Source: Mycolicibacterium tokaiense (GTDB lineage: Bacteria; Actinomycetota; Actinomycetes; Mycobacteriales; Mycobacteriaceae). Taken from it: 64,000 nucleotides of DNA. The notes beneath the pieces were generated by a model. It had not been told where the DNA came from. It saw only the letters and a program-made list of their open reading frames with translations, and made no database searches. A program made the position numbers and the translations under genes. Below are positions 1 through 8,364 of the stretch, piece after piece (position 1 is the stretch's first letter; each line of letters opens with the position of its first letter). The stretch is taken from contig NZ_AP022600.1 in NCBI RefSeq assembly GCF_010725885.1, forward strand, positions 5,828,001 to 5,892,000, read 5' to 3'.

Positions 1-834
1 CTGTCGGCACTGCAGGCCGGCGAGGTGGACTGGACGGATTCGATTCCCACGCAACGGGTTTCGCAGCTCGAGGGTGACGATTCGCTCTCGCTGGCGGTGA
101 CGCCCAGCAATGACTACTGGTACCTGGCGCTCAACAATGCGAAACCGCCGTGGAACGACGTGCGGGTGCGCCAAGCCGTCGCCTACGGGATCGACCGCGA
201 CGCCATCGTGGCGGCCACCAGCTATGGCACCGCGGCCCTGAACCAGTTGGCCATTCCCGAGGGCAACCCGTGGTTCACGCCGTATGACACCTACTCCTAC
301 GATATCGACAGAGCCAGATCGCTTCTGCAAGAGGCAGAGTCGCAGCCGCAGAATCTGGACATGCTGGTCACCAGCGAGTATCCCGAGACCGTGACCGCCG
401 CCCAGATCATCGCCGACAACCTCGCGCCGCTGGGCATCACCGTCAACATCCGCACGGTGGATTTCGCCACCTGGCTCGACGAGCAGAACAACGGCAACTT
501 CGACATGTTGATGATGGGCTGGTTGGGCAACATCGACCCGGACGATTTCTACTACGCCCAGCACCACACCGACGGCACCAGCAACGCGCAGAAGTTTTCC
601 GACCCCGAGGTCGACCGACTGCTCGACGCCGGCCGCGTGGAGACCGACCGCGATGCCCGGGCCGACGACTACGCCAAGGCCGCCACCCTGATCGCCGACA
701 ACGTGAGCTACATCTACCTCTACAATCCGTCGGTCATCCAGGCGTGGACGCCTGCCCTGCAGGGGTATGAAGCGCGCCGCGACGGCGCCATCCGATTCCG
801 CACCGCAGAACTCAGCGAGGAGGGTGCGGCGTGA
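1..834 (+). CDS. ABC transporter substrate-binding protein, family 5 (C-terminal part)
   Basis: C-terminal 277 residues of an extracytoplasmic solute-binding protein of the dipeptide/oligopeptide/nickel family (SBP_bac_5). The frame is open to the first base, so the signal peptide and N-terminal lobe lie outside the window. Typical family segments are visible: a VRQAVAYGIDRDAI stretch near the middle, and a C-terminal region with GNIDPDDFYY followed by a helix of the DRDARADDYAKAA type. Its stop overlaps the start of the first permease (GTGA), so it is the first visible gene of a translationally coupled importer operon. The protein would capture peptide-like solutes outside the membrane and deliver them to the two permeases downstream. 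The substrate cannot be told from this fragment. Confidence 0.93.
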   Translation: MSALQAGEVDWTDSIPTQRVSQLEGDDSLSLAVTPSNDYWYLALNNAKPPWNDVRVRQAVAYGIDRDAIVAATSYGTAALNQLAIPEGNPWFTPYDTYSYDIDRARSLLQEAESQPQNLDMLVTSEYPETVTAAQIIADNLAPLGITVNIRTVDFATWLDEQNNGNFDMLMMGWLGNIDPDDFYYAQHHTDGTSNAQKFSDPEVDRLLDAGRVETDRDARADDYAKAATLIADNVSYIYLYNPSVIQAWTPALQGYEARRDGAIRFRTAELSEEGAA

Positions 835-1787
835 CGTCTCCGTTGCTGCGCTTCCTGGCCCGGCGGCTGCTCTACACCGTGATCGTGTTGTTCGGTGTGC
901 TGGTGGTCGTGTTCGCCCTGGTTCACCTGGTCCCCGGCGACCCGGTGCGAATCGCCCTGGGCACCAGATACTCTCCTGAAGCCTACGAGGCGCTGCGATC
1001 GGCCAGCGGATTGGATCGCCCGCTGATCGAGCAGTTCTTTTCGTATATCGGCTCGGCACTCACCGGCGATCTCGGCGTGAGCTTTCGCAACGGTGATCCC
1101 GTCACCCTCACGCTGCTGGACCGGCTTCCGGCCACCGTGTCCCTGGCCGTGGTCGGGATCATCTTCGCGCTGGCCTTCGCGGTGCCCGCGGGCATCTACT
1201 CGGCCCTGCACGAGGGCAAGCTCAGCGACGCCATCGTCCGGGTGACCAGCCAGTTCGGCGTCTCGGTCCCCGACTTCTGGATGGGCATCCTGCTGATCGC
1301 CCTGTTCTCCACCACACTGGGCTGGTTGCCCACCTCGGGGTACCGACCGCTACTGGGCGACCCGGCGGGATGGCTGCAGCACATCATCTTGCCCGCGCTC
1401 ACCGTCGGGGTCGTCGCCGGTGCCATCATGGCTCGCTACATCCGCTCCGCAGTGCTGGAGGTGGCGTCGTCCGGGTACGTCCGCACCGCGCGGTCCAAAG
1501 GCCTTGCGCCGTCGGTCATCACCCAGCGGCACATCGTCCGCAACGCCCTGGTACCGGTGCTGACCATCACCGGCATCCAGTTGGCCACCATCCTCGGCGG
1601 CGTCATCGTCGTGGAGGTGGTGTTCGCCTGGCCGGGCCTGGGACGCCTGGTGTTCAACGCCGTCGCCGCGCGCGACTACCCGGTGATCCAGGGCGCGGTG
1701 CTGTTGATCGCGGCGCTGTTCCTGCTGATCAACCTGGTGGTCGACGCGTTGTACGCCGTTGTCGATCCGAGGATCCGGCTGTCATGA
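831..1787 (+). CDS. ABC transporter permease, DppB/OppB type
   Basis: 318-residue inner-membrane permease of a dipeptide/oligopeptide-type importer. It has an N-terminal anchor helix followed by the long extracytoplasmic segment typical of DppB proteins (VPGDPVRIALG), then five further hydrophobic helices. The cytoplasmic coupling (EAA) loop reads YVRTARSKGL in the second half, as expected for contact with the ATPase. It starts with GTG overlapping the stop of the binding-protein gene and ends overlapping the next permease by ATGA. Length is normal for the family, and the tight overlaps indicate one polycistronic mRNA. Confidence 0.95.
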   Translation: MTSPLLRFLARRLLYTVIVLFGVLVVVFALVHLVPGDPVRIALGTRYSPEAYEALRSASGLDRPLIEQFFSYIGSALTGDLGVSFRNGDPVTLTLLDRLPATVSLAVVGIIFALAFAVPAGIYSALHEGKLSDAIVRVTSQFGVSVPDFWMGILLIALFSTTLGWLPTSGYRPLLGDPAGWLQHIILPALTVGVVAGAIMARYIRSAVLEVASSGYVRTARSKGLAPSVITQRHIVRNALVPVLTITGIQLATILGGVIVVEVVFAWPGLGRLVFNAVAARDYPVIQGAVLLIAALFLLINLVVDALYAVVDPRIRLS

Positions 1788-2674
1788 CCCCGAGCAACAC
1801 GGCCGAGGCCCGACTGTCGTCGTGGCGCATTCTGCTGTCCAATCCGGTGACGGTGGTCAGCGGCGCGCTGCTTCTGCTGGTGGCGCTCATCGCGGTCACC
1901 GCGAACTGGATCACTCCCTACGGCATCAACGACATCGACGTCCCCAATGCGCTCCAGAGCCCCAGTGCGGCGCACTGGTTCGGCACCGACGAGTTGGGCC
2001 GTGACGTGCTGTCTCGGGTCCTGGTGGCCATCCAGGCCTCAATGCAGGTAGCGGTGGTCAGCGTGGTCATTGCCGCCGTGGTGGGGGTGACAGTGGGCCT
2101 GGTGGCCGGCTATTGGGGCGGCTGGCTGGACGCGGTGTTCATGCGCATCGTCGACGTGATGTTCGCCTTCCCGGTGCTGCTGCTGGCGCTGGCGGTGGTG
2201 GCCATCCTGGGGCCGGGGGTCACCACCACCATCCTGGCCATCGCCATCGTCTACACCCCGATCTTCGCGCGGGTGGCCCGGGCGAGCACCCTGAGCGTGC
2301 GGGTGGAGCCGTATGTTGCGGCGTCGCGCACCATGGGCACCGGCCACGGCTACATCCTGCGGCGCCACATCCTGCCCAACATCGCCGGACCGCTGATCGT
2401 CCAGACCTCGCTGTCGTTGGCGTTCGCCATTCTCTCCGAGGCCGCGCTGTCCTTCCTGGGCTTGGGAATCCAGCCGCCGCAGCCTTCGTTGGGCCGGATG
2501 ATCTTCGACTCCCAGGGCTTCGTGACGTTGGCCTGGTGGATGGCGGTGTTCCCGGGCGTCGCCATCTTCCTCACCGTCCTGGCCTTCAACCTGTTCGGCG
2601 ACGGGCTGCGCGACGTGCTCGATCCCAAGCAGCGCACCATCGCCGAGACCCGGAAGACCGGGGGCAGCGCATGA
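1784..2674 (+). CDS. ABC transporter permease, DppC/OppC type
   Basis: 296-residue partner permease. The ATG at 1784 overlaps the preceding stop; the frame is open far upstream, but that part is antisense-like and lacks membrane character. The protein has a short cytoplasmic N-terminus, a first helix around residues 18-40, the DppC hallmark HWFGTDELGRDVLSRV near residues 63-78, and an EAA loop around YVAASRTMGTGHGYILRRH. It would pair with the upstream DppB-type subunit to form the translocation pore. Its stop overlaps the ATPase start (ATGA). Confidence 0.95.
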   Translation: MTPSNTAEARLSSWRILLSNPVTVVSGALLLLVALIAVTANWITPYGINDIDVPNALQSPSAAHWFGTDELGRDVLSRVLVAIQASMQVAVVSVVIAAVVGVTVGLVAGYWGGWLDAVFMRIVDVMFAFPVLLLALAVVAILGPGVTTTILAIAIVYTPIFARVARASTLSVRVEPYVAASRTMGTGHGYILRRHILPNIAGPLIVQTSLSLAFAILSEAALSFLGLGIQPPQPSLGRMIFDSQGFVTLAWWMAVFPGVAIFLTVLAFNLFGDGLRDVLDPKQRTIAETRKTGGSA

Positions 2675-4275
2675 GTGTGCTGCGGGTCGACGCCCTGCGG
2701 GTGGGCATCGGCAGACGGGAGATCGTGCGCGGTGTCTCCTTCGAGGTGGAGCGCGAACAGACGCTCGGTCTGGTCGGTGAGTCGGGGTCGGGCAAATCGA
2801 TGACCGTGCTGGGTGCCACCGGGTTGTTGGACGCCCCCGGCGCCACGGTCAGCGGCTCGGCTCTGCTCGACGGTGAGGTGGAACTGGTCGGCGCCACGGC
2901 CCGCGCCCTGCGGAAGGTGCACGGCGGGCGCATCGGCTTCGTCTTCCAGGACCCGGGCACCTCGTTGAATCCGCTACTCACCCTGGAACGCCAGATCACC
3001 GAATCGCTGGAGGCGCACCGCAATCAGACCCGCCGCGCGGCCAAGGACCGGGCCCTGGAACTCCTGGAGGCGGTGGGGCTGCCCGATCCGCAGCAGCGAC
3101 TCGAGGCCTATCCGCACCAGCTGTCCGGCGGTCAACGCCAGCGGGTCATGATCGCCATCGCGTTGGCGTGCGATCCGGCGCTGCTGATCGCCGACGAACC
3201 CACCACGGCACTCGATGTCACCACTCAGGCCCAGATCATCGAGTTGGTCCGCACCTTGCAGCACGACTTCGGCACCGCCGTCGTGTGGATCAGCCACGAC
3301 CTCGGCGTCATCGGGCAGGTGGCCGACCAGGTGACGGTGCTGCGCGACGGCGAAGCGGTGGAGCAGGCACCGGTCCTCGACGTCTTCGATCGTCCGCACC
3401 ATGACTACACCCGCGAGTTGCTGGCCGCCCGGCCGATGATCGGCGACCGCGGACCCGCCGCCGCGGATCCCGGCGCACCGGTGCTGCTCGACGTTCGGGA
3501 TCTGGACGTCCGTTTCCCGGTCCGCGGCCCCACCGGGACGTCGGAAGTGCATGCGGTGAAACGGGTTTCGTTCGAGATTCCGCGGGGCTCCACGCTGGGC
3601 CTGGTGGGCGAGTCCGGATCCGGCAAGTCGACGGTCGCTGCCGCGCTCACCGGCCAGCTCGCCCCGGACGGCGGCAGCGCCACGCTGGGTGACACCGATG
3701 TGTTCGCCGCGTCCGGCCGTGCCGCAGCGGGTCTACGCCGCCGGATCAGCCTGGTGTTCCAGGACCCGTTCTCCTCGTTGAACCCGCGGGCGCGGGTGGG
3801 TTCTGCAATCGCCGAGCCGTTGCTGGTGCACAAGCTGGCCGACGGCCGCAGCGGCCGGGCGGCCCGGGTGGCCGAGCTTCTCGAGATGGTCGGGCTCCCG
3901 GCCGAATTCGCCGATCGGTATCCCCACGAACTGTCTGGCGGCCAGCGTCAGCGTGTCAGCATCGCCCGGGCGCTGGCCACGGAGCCGGAACTGTTGATCC
4001 TCGACGAGTCCACGGCGTCGCTGGATGTCTCCGTGCAGGCCAAGGTGCTGGACCTGTTGGGGCGGTTGCAGTCCGAGCTGGAGCTGACCTACCTGTTCAT
4101 CGCCCATGACCTTGCGGTGGTGCAGCGCATGTGCCACCGGGTGGTGGTGCTGCGCCGTGGCGAGGTCGTCGAGAACCGCCCGGCGGCTGAGCTGTTCGCC
4201 GATCCGGCCGCTGACTACACCCGCGCCCTGCTCGACGCGGTACCCCCGGCGCGACCGCGCGCCGACGTCCGGTGA
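2671..4275 (+). CDS. Dipeptide-type ABC transporter ATPase, fused DppD-DppF
   Basis: 534 residues containing two complete ABC ATPase domains in one chain, equivalent to DppD plus DppF. Domain 1 has Walker A GESGSGKS at about residues 36-43, signature LSGGQRQRV and Walker B LLIADEPTT. Domain 2 repeats these (GESGSGKST, LSGGQRQRVSIARAL, LLILDESTA). Each domain ends with the short tail typical of oligopeptide importers (HHDYTRELL and AADYTRALL). The ATG at 2671 overlaps the permease stop. This completes the importer whose binding protein opens the window. Fusion of the two ATPases is common in actinobacteria. It ends 4 bases before the convergent SDR gene. Confidence 0.95.
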   Translation: MSVLRVDALRVGIGRREIVRGVSFEVEREQTLGLVGESGSGKSMTVLGATGLLDAPGATVSGSALLDGEVELVGATARALRKVHGGRIGFVFQDPGTSLNPLLTLERQITESLEAHRNQTRRAAKDRALELLEAVGLPDPQQRLEAYPHQLSGGQRQRVMIAIALACDPALLIADEPTTALDVTTQAQIIELVRTLQHDFGTAVVWISHDLGVIGQVADQVTVLRDGEAVEQAPVLDVFDRPHHDYTRELLAARPMIGDRGPAAADPGAPVLLDVRDLDVRFPVRGPTGTSEVHAVKRVSFEIPRGSTLGLVGESGSGKSTVAAALTGQLAPDGGSATLGDTDVFAASGRAAAGLRRRISLVFQDPFSSLNPRARVGSAIAEPLLVHKLADGRSGRAARVAELLEMVGLPAEFADRYPHELSGGQRQRVSIARALATEPELLILDESTASLDVSVQAKVLDLLGRLQSELELTYLFIAHDLAVVQRMCHRVVVLRRGEVVENRPAAELFADPAADYTRALLDAVPPARPRADVR

Positions 4276-4279
4276 GAGG

Positions 4280-5017
4280 TCAGCTCTGCACGGTGGGGCG
4301 GATCGTGATGTCGCCGATCTCCACGTCGGCCGGTTGCTCGATCGCAAAGGCGATGGCCCGGGCCACCGCAGCGGCGTCCAAACCGAAGTCCGCCATGGAT
4401 TTCCGGACCTGCGCGCGCAGCGTGTCGTCCTCGATCGTGTCGGCCAGCTCGGTGGCCACGTAGCCCGGAGAGATGGACGTCGTGCGGATCACGCCGTCGG
4501 TGTTCTCCTGACGAAACGCCTCCAGAAGCGTGCGCACCGCGTTCTTCGTCGCCGCGTACACGCCCTGGCTCGGCACGATCTTGAGCCCCGAGGTCGAGAT
4601 CGTGGTCACGAAGTGTCCCCGCCCCTGCTCCCGGAAAACGGGCAGTGCTGCGGCGATTCCGTGCAACACGCCCCGGAAGTTCACGTCGATCATGGCCGTC
4701 CAGCCGGCGACGTCGCGCTCGGCGATCAGCCCGGTCTTCGCGATTCCGGCGTTGCTCACCAGGACGTCGAGGCGTCCGAACTCACGCACCGCCGCGGCGA
4801 CCAGGGTCTCCATGTCGGCGTACCGGGTGACGTCGGTGACCACGCTGAGGGCGACACCTCCCTGCGCCCGGATCCGTGCGGCCACCCCGTCGATACGCTG
4901 CTGCCGCCGCGCCGCCAGCACCACCGGGTGACCCTGGGCCGCCAACAGCTCCGCGGTTGCGGCGCCGATCCCGGTCCCGGCTCCCGTGATCGCCACGACC
5001 TTCGCCTCTGCACTCAT
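4280..5017 (-). CDS. Short-chain dehydrogenase/reductase (SDR)
   Basis: 245-residue classical SDR. A Rossmann nucleotide-binding motif TGAGTGIG lies near the N-terminus, NAG lies in the middle (SNAGIAKTG), and the catalytic Tyr-x3-Lys is YAATK. It would reduce or oxidise an alcohol/carbonyl with NAD(P)(H); the substrate is unknown. Possible starts are 5047, 5023 and 5017. The 5047 start would place coding sequence inside the palindromic operator, while 5017 gives the usual short SDR N-terminus with AGAGG about nine bases upstream. The gene is divergent from the TetR regulator at 5117 and is probably its target. Confidence 0.88.
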   Translation of the reverse strand: MSAEAKVVAITGAGTGIGAATAELLAAQGHPVVLAARRQQRIDGVAARIRAQGGVALSVVTDVTRYADMETLVAAAVREFGRLDVLVSNAGIAKTGLIAERDVAGWTAMIDVNFRGVLHGIAAALPVFREQGRGHFVTTISTSGLKIVPSQGVYAATKNAVRTLLEAFRQENTDGVIRTTSISPGYVATELADTIEDDTLRAQVRKSMADFGLDAAAVARAIAFAIEQPADVEIGDITIRPTVQS

Positions 5018-5040
5018 CTCCATCAACCTCTCGACTAAAG

Positions 5041-5054
5041 TGGACATTTGTCCG
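5041..5054. promoter_or_regulatory. Putative TetR operator, site 1
   Basis: Near-perfect palindrome TGGACA-TT-TGTCCG, with symmetry extending outward (AAGTGGACA against TGTCCGCTT). It lies between the divergent SDR and TetR genes, next to the SDR start. The same core recurs 34 bases away, which supports a specific protein-binding site, most simply for the adjacent TetR protein. Confidence 0.7.
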
Positions 5055-5074
5055 CTTACCGCGTTCCACCGTAG

Positions 5075-5088
5075 CGGACATGTGTCCG
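5075..5088. promoter_or_regulatory. Putative TetR operator, site 2
   Basis: Palindrome CGGACA-TG-TGTCCG with perfect 6-base arms and the same core as site 1. Centre-to-centre distance is 34 bases, about three helical turns, so two dimers would bind on nearly the same face. It lies about 30 bases upstream of the TetR start, fitting autorepression as well as control of the divergent SDR. Confidence 0.7.
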
Positions 5089-5116
5089 TTTAGCATCCCC
5101 CGGGAGGGAGCCACCG

Positions 5117-5680
5117 ATGGCCGAATCGCGCCGACGCGCAGACGCCGTGCAGAACCGCGACCGGATCCTCGAGGTCGCACGTGAGCAGTTGCTGAGCTCA
5201 GATGATGTGCGGCTCAACGCCATCGCCAAGGCCGCCGGGGTCGGCCAAGGCACGCTGTACCGGCATTTCCCCACCCGCGAACACCTGCTGGCCGAGGTGT
5301 ACCGCGCCGATGTCGAGGACCTCACCGCGGCTGCGCCCGCACTGCTGACGGAGTTCGAGCCGGCGGAGGCGCTGTCACGCTGGTTCGACCGGGTGGCCGA
5401 GTACGCGCGGGTCAAGCGGGGCGTGTTCTCCGCCGTCGAGGTCGCGGTATGGAGGGATCTGTCGGCGCACAGCCTGGGCCCCATCGGCGACGCGGTGAGC
5501 GTCCTGCTCGCCGCGGGGCGCGACGCCGGGCAGCTCAGGGACGATGTCGACGCCCGGGACGTGATCCTGCTGATCGGTTATCTCACCCGCCTGGAGGACG
5601 CCGAGTGGGAGCAACGGGCCCAACACCTGCTGCAGGTGATTCTCGACGGGCTGCGTGTGAGACAGTCACACAATGACTGA
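5117..5680 (+). CDS. TetR/AcrR family transcriptional regulator
   Basis: 187 residues. The N-terminal helix-turn-helix spans about residues 14-60, with RDRILEVAREQL leading into KAAGVGQGTLYRHFPTREHLL, the standard TetR recognition-helix segment. The C-terminal ligand-binding domain is all-helical. The ATG at 5117 has GGGAGGGA about 8 bases upstream. The gene is divergent from the SDR at 4280-5017 and overlaps the start of the next SDR by 8 bases, so it probably regulates both dehydrogenases together with itself through the two palindromes upstream. The inducer is unknown. Confidence 0.93.
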   Translation: MAESRRRADAVQNRDRILEVAREQLLSSDDVRLNAIAKAAGVGQGTLYRHFPTREHLLAEVYRADVEDLTAAAPALLTEFEPAEALSRWFDRVAEYARVKRGVFSAVEVAVWRDLSAHSLGPIGDAVSVLLAAGRDAGQLRDDVDARDVILLIGYLTRLEDAEWEQRAQHLLQVILDGLRVRQSHND

Positions 5681-6413
5681 CCTGACGGGCAAAGTGGCCC
5701 TGGTGACCGGCGCCTCTTCCGGACTCGGCGCCGCCGTTGCACAACTGTTCGCGGCGCGGGGCGCCTCGGTGTACGGGATCTCCCGCGACGCCGAGCGCAT
5801 GGCCGCGGTCTTCGACGACGTGCCCGGCGGGGTCTACGAATCCGTCGACATCATCTCGTCGCAGGCGTGCGCACAGGCGGTGGACAACTGCGTCGAGAAG
5901 TTCGGCCGCCTCGATGTTCTGGTGAACGTGGCGGGGTTCCACACCATGCGGCACACCCGCGACGTCAGCGACGAGGACTGGGCCTACGATCTGGCCGTCA
6001 ACCTCAACGGGCCGTTCTTCCTGTGCCGCGCGGCCTTGCCGCATCTGCTGGAATCGGCAGGCAACATCGTCAACGTCTCGTCCATCGCGGGTGTCGAGGG
6101 CGAGGTCTACTCGGCGGGGTACTGCGCAGCCAAGCACGGTCTGGTCGGGATGACCCGCGCGCTGGCCATCGAATTCACCGCCGACAAGCTGCGGGTGAAC
6201 GCCGTCTGCCCCGGCGGCATGGTCACCCCGCAGGCCACCGAGTTCGCCGCACCCGAGAACGCGGACTGGAACCTGATCCTGCGCATCGCCTCGCCGCGCG
6301 GACTGATGGATGTCGCCGACGTCGCCAAGACCATCGCGTTTCTGGCCAGCGACGACGCCTCGGCGGTGCACGGTGCGGTCTACGTGGTGGATAACGGGAA
6401 AACGGCGGGCTGA
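5673..6413 (+). CDS. Short-chain dehydrogenase/reductase (SDR)
   Basis: 246-residue classical SDR. The Rossmann motif TGASSGLG is near residue 12, NVAG replaces the usual NNAG (VNVAGFHTM), the catalytic serine sits in VNVSSIAG, and Tyr-x3-Lys is YCAAK. The C-terminus carries DVAKTIAFLASDDAS and ends VVDNGKTAG, as in FabG-like SDRs. The ATG overlaps the end of the TetR gene, so the two are probably co-transcribed and translationally coupled. The substrate is not deducible. Confidence 0.92.
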   Translation: MTDLTGKVALVTGASSGLGAAVAQLFAARGASVYGISRDAERMAAVFDDVPGGVYESVDIISSQACAQAVDNCVEKFGRLDVLVNVAGFHTMRHTRDVSDEDWAYDLAVNLNGPFFLCRAALPHLLESAGNIVNVSSIAGVEGEVYSAGYCAAKHGLVGMTRALAIEFTADKLRVNAVCPGGMVTPQATEFAAPENADWNLILRIASPRGLMDVADVAKTIAFLASDDASAVHGAVYVVDNGKTAG

Positions 6414-6431
6414 GCTGGCATCATCAACGCC

Positions 6432-6848
6432 GTGCACATGCAAGAGGGCCACCCGGGAACCGAAGACGGCAGCGCAGTCGCCGGTTCCAAGGACACAGTC
6501 CACAGCATCGCGGTGGCCGGCTCGGTGGCCACCGTCAGCAGCACTGCGGTCGCCGGGTCGGCGGCCACTGCCGTCAGTGCGGGCGTCACCGCGTCGGTGG
6601 GCACCGTCGCCAGCACCGCGGTAGCCGGCTCGTCCGGCACGGCCGGCAGCGTGGCCGTGGCCGCGAGCGTCCTGACCGTTCTCTCGGTCGCCGTCGCGGC
6701 CTGCGTCGCGGTCCTCGGATGTGTGGCCTGCACGCGGTGCATCGCCTGCGTCCTGTGCCTGAAGTGCACCGACTGCATCGGGTGCATCGCGTGCTCCAAT
6801 TGCACCGGCCTGCGGTTCGCCATCGGCAAAACCGACGTGCACGCCTAG
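6432..6848 (+). CDS. Cysteine-ladder repeat protein, predicted beta-solenoid
   Basis: 138 residues (GTG at 6432; an in-frame ATG at 6438 is equally possible). I do not recognise a named family. The protein is built on an exact 12-residue period: an AVAGS-like unit begins at residues 15, 27, 39, 51, 63, 75 and 87, with Thr at 22, 34, 46, 58, 70 and 82 and Ser at 25, 37, 49, 61, 73 and 85. In the C-terminal third the same inward-facing columns switch to cysteine: ten Cys at strict three-residue spacing from 97 to 124, plus Cys91. The tail is TGLRFAIGKTDVHA. No signal peptide is seen. This looks like a small beta-solenoid whose last coils form a disulfide or metal-binding ladder. Third-position GC is high, supporting coding. 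Its stop overlaps the convergent DUF4185 stop within CTAG. Confidence 0.7.
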   Translation: MHMQEGHPGTEDGSAVAGSKDTVHSIAVAGSVATVSSTAVAGSAATAVSAGVTASVGTVASTAVAGSSGTAGSVAVAASVLTVLSVAVAACVAVLGCVACTRCIACVLCLKCTDCIGCIACSNCTGLRFAIGKTDVHA

Positions 6849-8161
6849 TTCAGCGTCGTGCGCATCAGCATCACGCTGTAGGTGTCCCACACCGAGAGCG
6901 TGAAGTACAGGTCCGACCCACTGGACCACGGATGGATATACGGGGCGTAGATCCCGCCCGGCACCTGCGCGGTCGTCACGATCGTCTTCGCCTGACTCCA
7001 CGGGCCTTCCGGTTTGTCGGCAGTCCGCATCACCACATTGTTGAGCGTGTTGGTGTAGAGCATCACGAACTTCTTCAGGTGCTCGTTGTAAGCCACCGAC
7101 ATCTCACTGCCCGGCGCCCACACCACCTGCAGGGCCAGATACGGCGTGTTCCTGATCCAACCGAACGGGGTGAAGTACTCGTACGCCGAGTTGTCGGCCA
7201 CCTTGTTCTCGGGAACCCGTGACAGGAAAGGCATTCCGCCGCGACCCGCGCCGGTGCCGTAGGCGTAGACGAAGCCGCCCGAACGAACGTACGCGGCCAT
7301 CTGGAAGTTCTGGAAACCCCAGACGAACGGAACACCGGGGACGGTGTTGAACCAGCTGGGCCGGATTCCGCTGCGCGGCACCGTCCATGTCTCACCGTTG
7401 TCGTCAGAGACGGCCACCGCCGAGAAGTTGGTGGACCACTGCCCCGGATTGCCCCACTGACTCACCGACATGAAGTTGACGTACTGACGATTGCCCACCG
7501 AGATCCCCGCTGTGGGAATCACCGTCACCTCGGTGGCGGAGACGCCCAAGCTGGCGATCACCTGCCGCGAGAAGTCAGGCCGCTGCTGGGCCACCGGCGA
7601 GCCCGCGTAGATGTCCCCGAACTTCGGATCGGGAATCCGCATGCCGTCGGCCAGATTTCGGTCGGCGCTGCGGTACAGGACGTTCTTGCGCCATTCCTGG
7701 TCCTGCACAGCGCAGTTGCCGAACGTGTCACCGAAGGCGATGAGGACCTGCGGATCGGTGGCCGAACCGTTGTCCCACGTGATGCCCAGGTCGGTCCCGG
7801 AGATTCCGAACCGCTTGTAGGAATCCGTCTCTGGTCCGGTGAGCCACTGCACCCGGGTTGCGGTGGCCGCTGCGGGCGCGGCGGCGGCACGCGCGGTGGT
7901 CTCGGGCGCGACGGCGCTGTCGGCCTGCGCGGGGGTGAGGTTGTTCGGATTGGCCACCGCTCCGGGTTTGCGTCCGATGGGTACATGCAGAACCGGCAAC
8001 TTCGGCAACGCCGAGGGAGCCAGGCCGCGCGTGGACGCACTCGGCGGCGGCACCGAACACGGATCGGCCGCCGCAGGCGCCACCACCACGGCGGGAATGG
8101 CCAGCGCTGCCACCAATGCGGACGCGGCTGTCATCGACACGAGTCGCGTGGTCGGAGTCAT
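6845..8161 (-). CDS. Secreted DUF4185 protein, candidate GH183 endo-D-arabinanase
   Basis: 438 residues. The ATG at 8161 has GGAAGG just upstream; a longer open frame to 8308 lacks a plausible start. A Sec signal peptide covers about residues 1-33 (hydrophobic core ALVAALAIPAVVV, cleavage near AAA-DP). The mature protein has a Pro/Ala-rich segment, then the DUF4185 domain from about residue 125 (ISGTDLGITWDNG, VLIAFGDTFG) to the C-terminus (YAPYIHPWS, DLYFTLSVWD). From memory, DUF4185 was assigned to family GH183, endo-D-arabinanases acting on mycobacterial arabinan, which makes cell-wall arabinogalactan or lipoarabinomannan the likely substrate. The protein at 9307-11202 is a paralogue with the same domain order. 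Confidence 0.85.
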   Translation of the reverse strand: MTPTTRLVSMTAASALVAALAIPAVVVAPAAADPCSVPPPSASTRGLAPSALPKLPVLHVPIGRKPGAVANPNNLTPAQADSAVAPETTARAAAAPAAATATRVQWLTGPETDSYKRFGISGTDLGITWDNGSATDPQVLIAFGDTFGNCAVQDQEWRKNVLYRSADRNLADGMRIPDPKFGDIYAGSPVAQQRPDFSRQVIASLGVSATEVTVIPTAGISVGNRQYVNFMSVSQWGNPGQWSTNFSAVAVSDDNGETWTVPRSGIRPSWFNTVPGVPFVWGFQNFQMAAYVRSGGFVYAYGTGAGRGGMPFLSRVPENKVADNSAYEYFTPFGWIRNTPYLALQVVWAPGSEMSVAYNEHLKKFVMLYTNTLNNVVMRTADKPEGPWSQAKTIVTTAQVPGGIYAPYIHPWSSGSDLYFTLSVWDTYSVMLMRTTLN

Positions 8162-8326
8162 GGGGCCTTCCGGGCACGAATCACAGCCCACCACAGGGCT
8201 TTTGGGTTGTCGAAGTGGGCCATGACGCCGGCCCCGACAGACGGCATCTCCAGTTACAGTAGTGACCGATGTGGCAAAAGTGTCAGCAGCAACGCACCTG
8301 ACACCCACTCGTGACGGTGCCGTGAC

Positions 8327-8357
8327 TTGACCTCAACGCCGCTTCAGGTCCTACGGT
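8327..8357 (+). promoter_or_regulatory. Putative sigma-A-type promoter, leaderless
   Basis: TTGACC at 8327-8332 and TACGGT at 8352-8357 (TANNNT), spacer 19. The ATG at 8365 lies seven bases after the -10 hexamer, where transcription would start, so the message is probably leaderless, a common mycobacterial arrangement. No Shine-Dalgarno sequence is present. Confidence 0.5.
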
Positions 8358-8364
8358 CACGGGC

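Noticed and set aside
1370..1783. Upstream extension of the DppC-type permease
   Set aside because: It overlaps the DppB-type gene in another frame and lacks hydrophobic segments. The ATG at 1784 gives the normal family length and ATGA coupling.
5583..7001. Minus-strand open frame opposite the SDR and the Cys-ladder gene
   Set aside because: Asp/Gly/His/Arg-rich shadow with no domain. The plus-strand SDR is unambiguous, and the Cys-ladder repeat register is exact in the plus frame.
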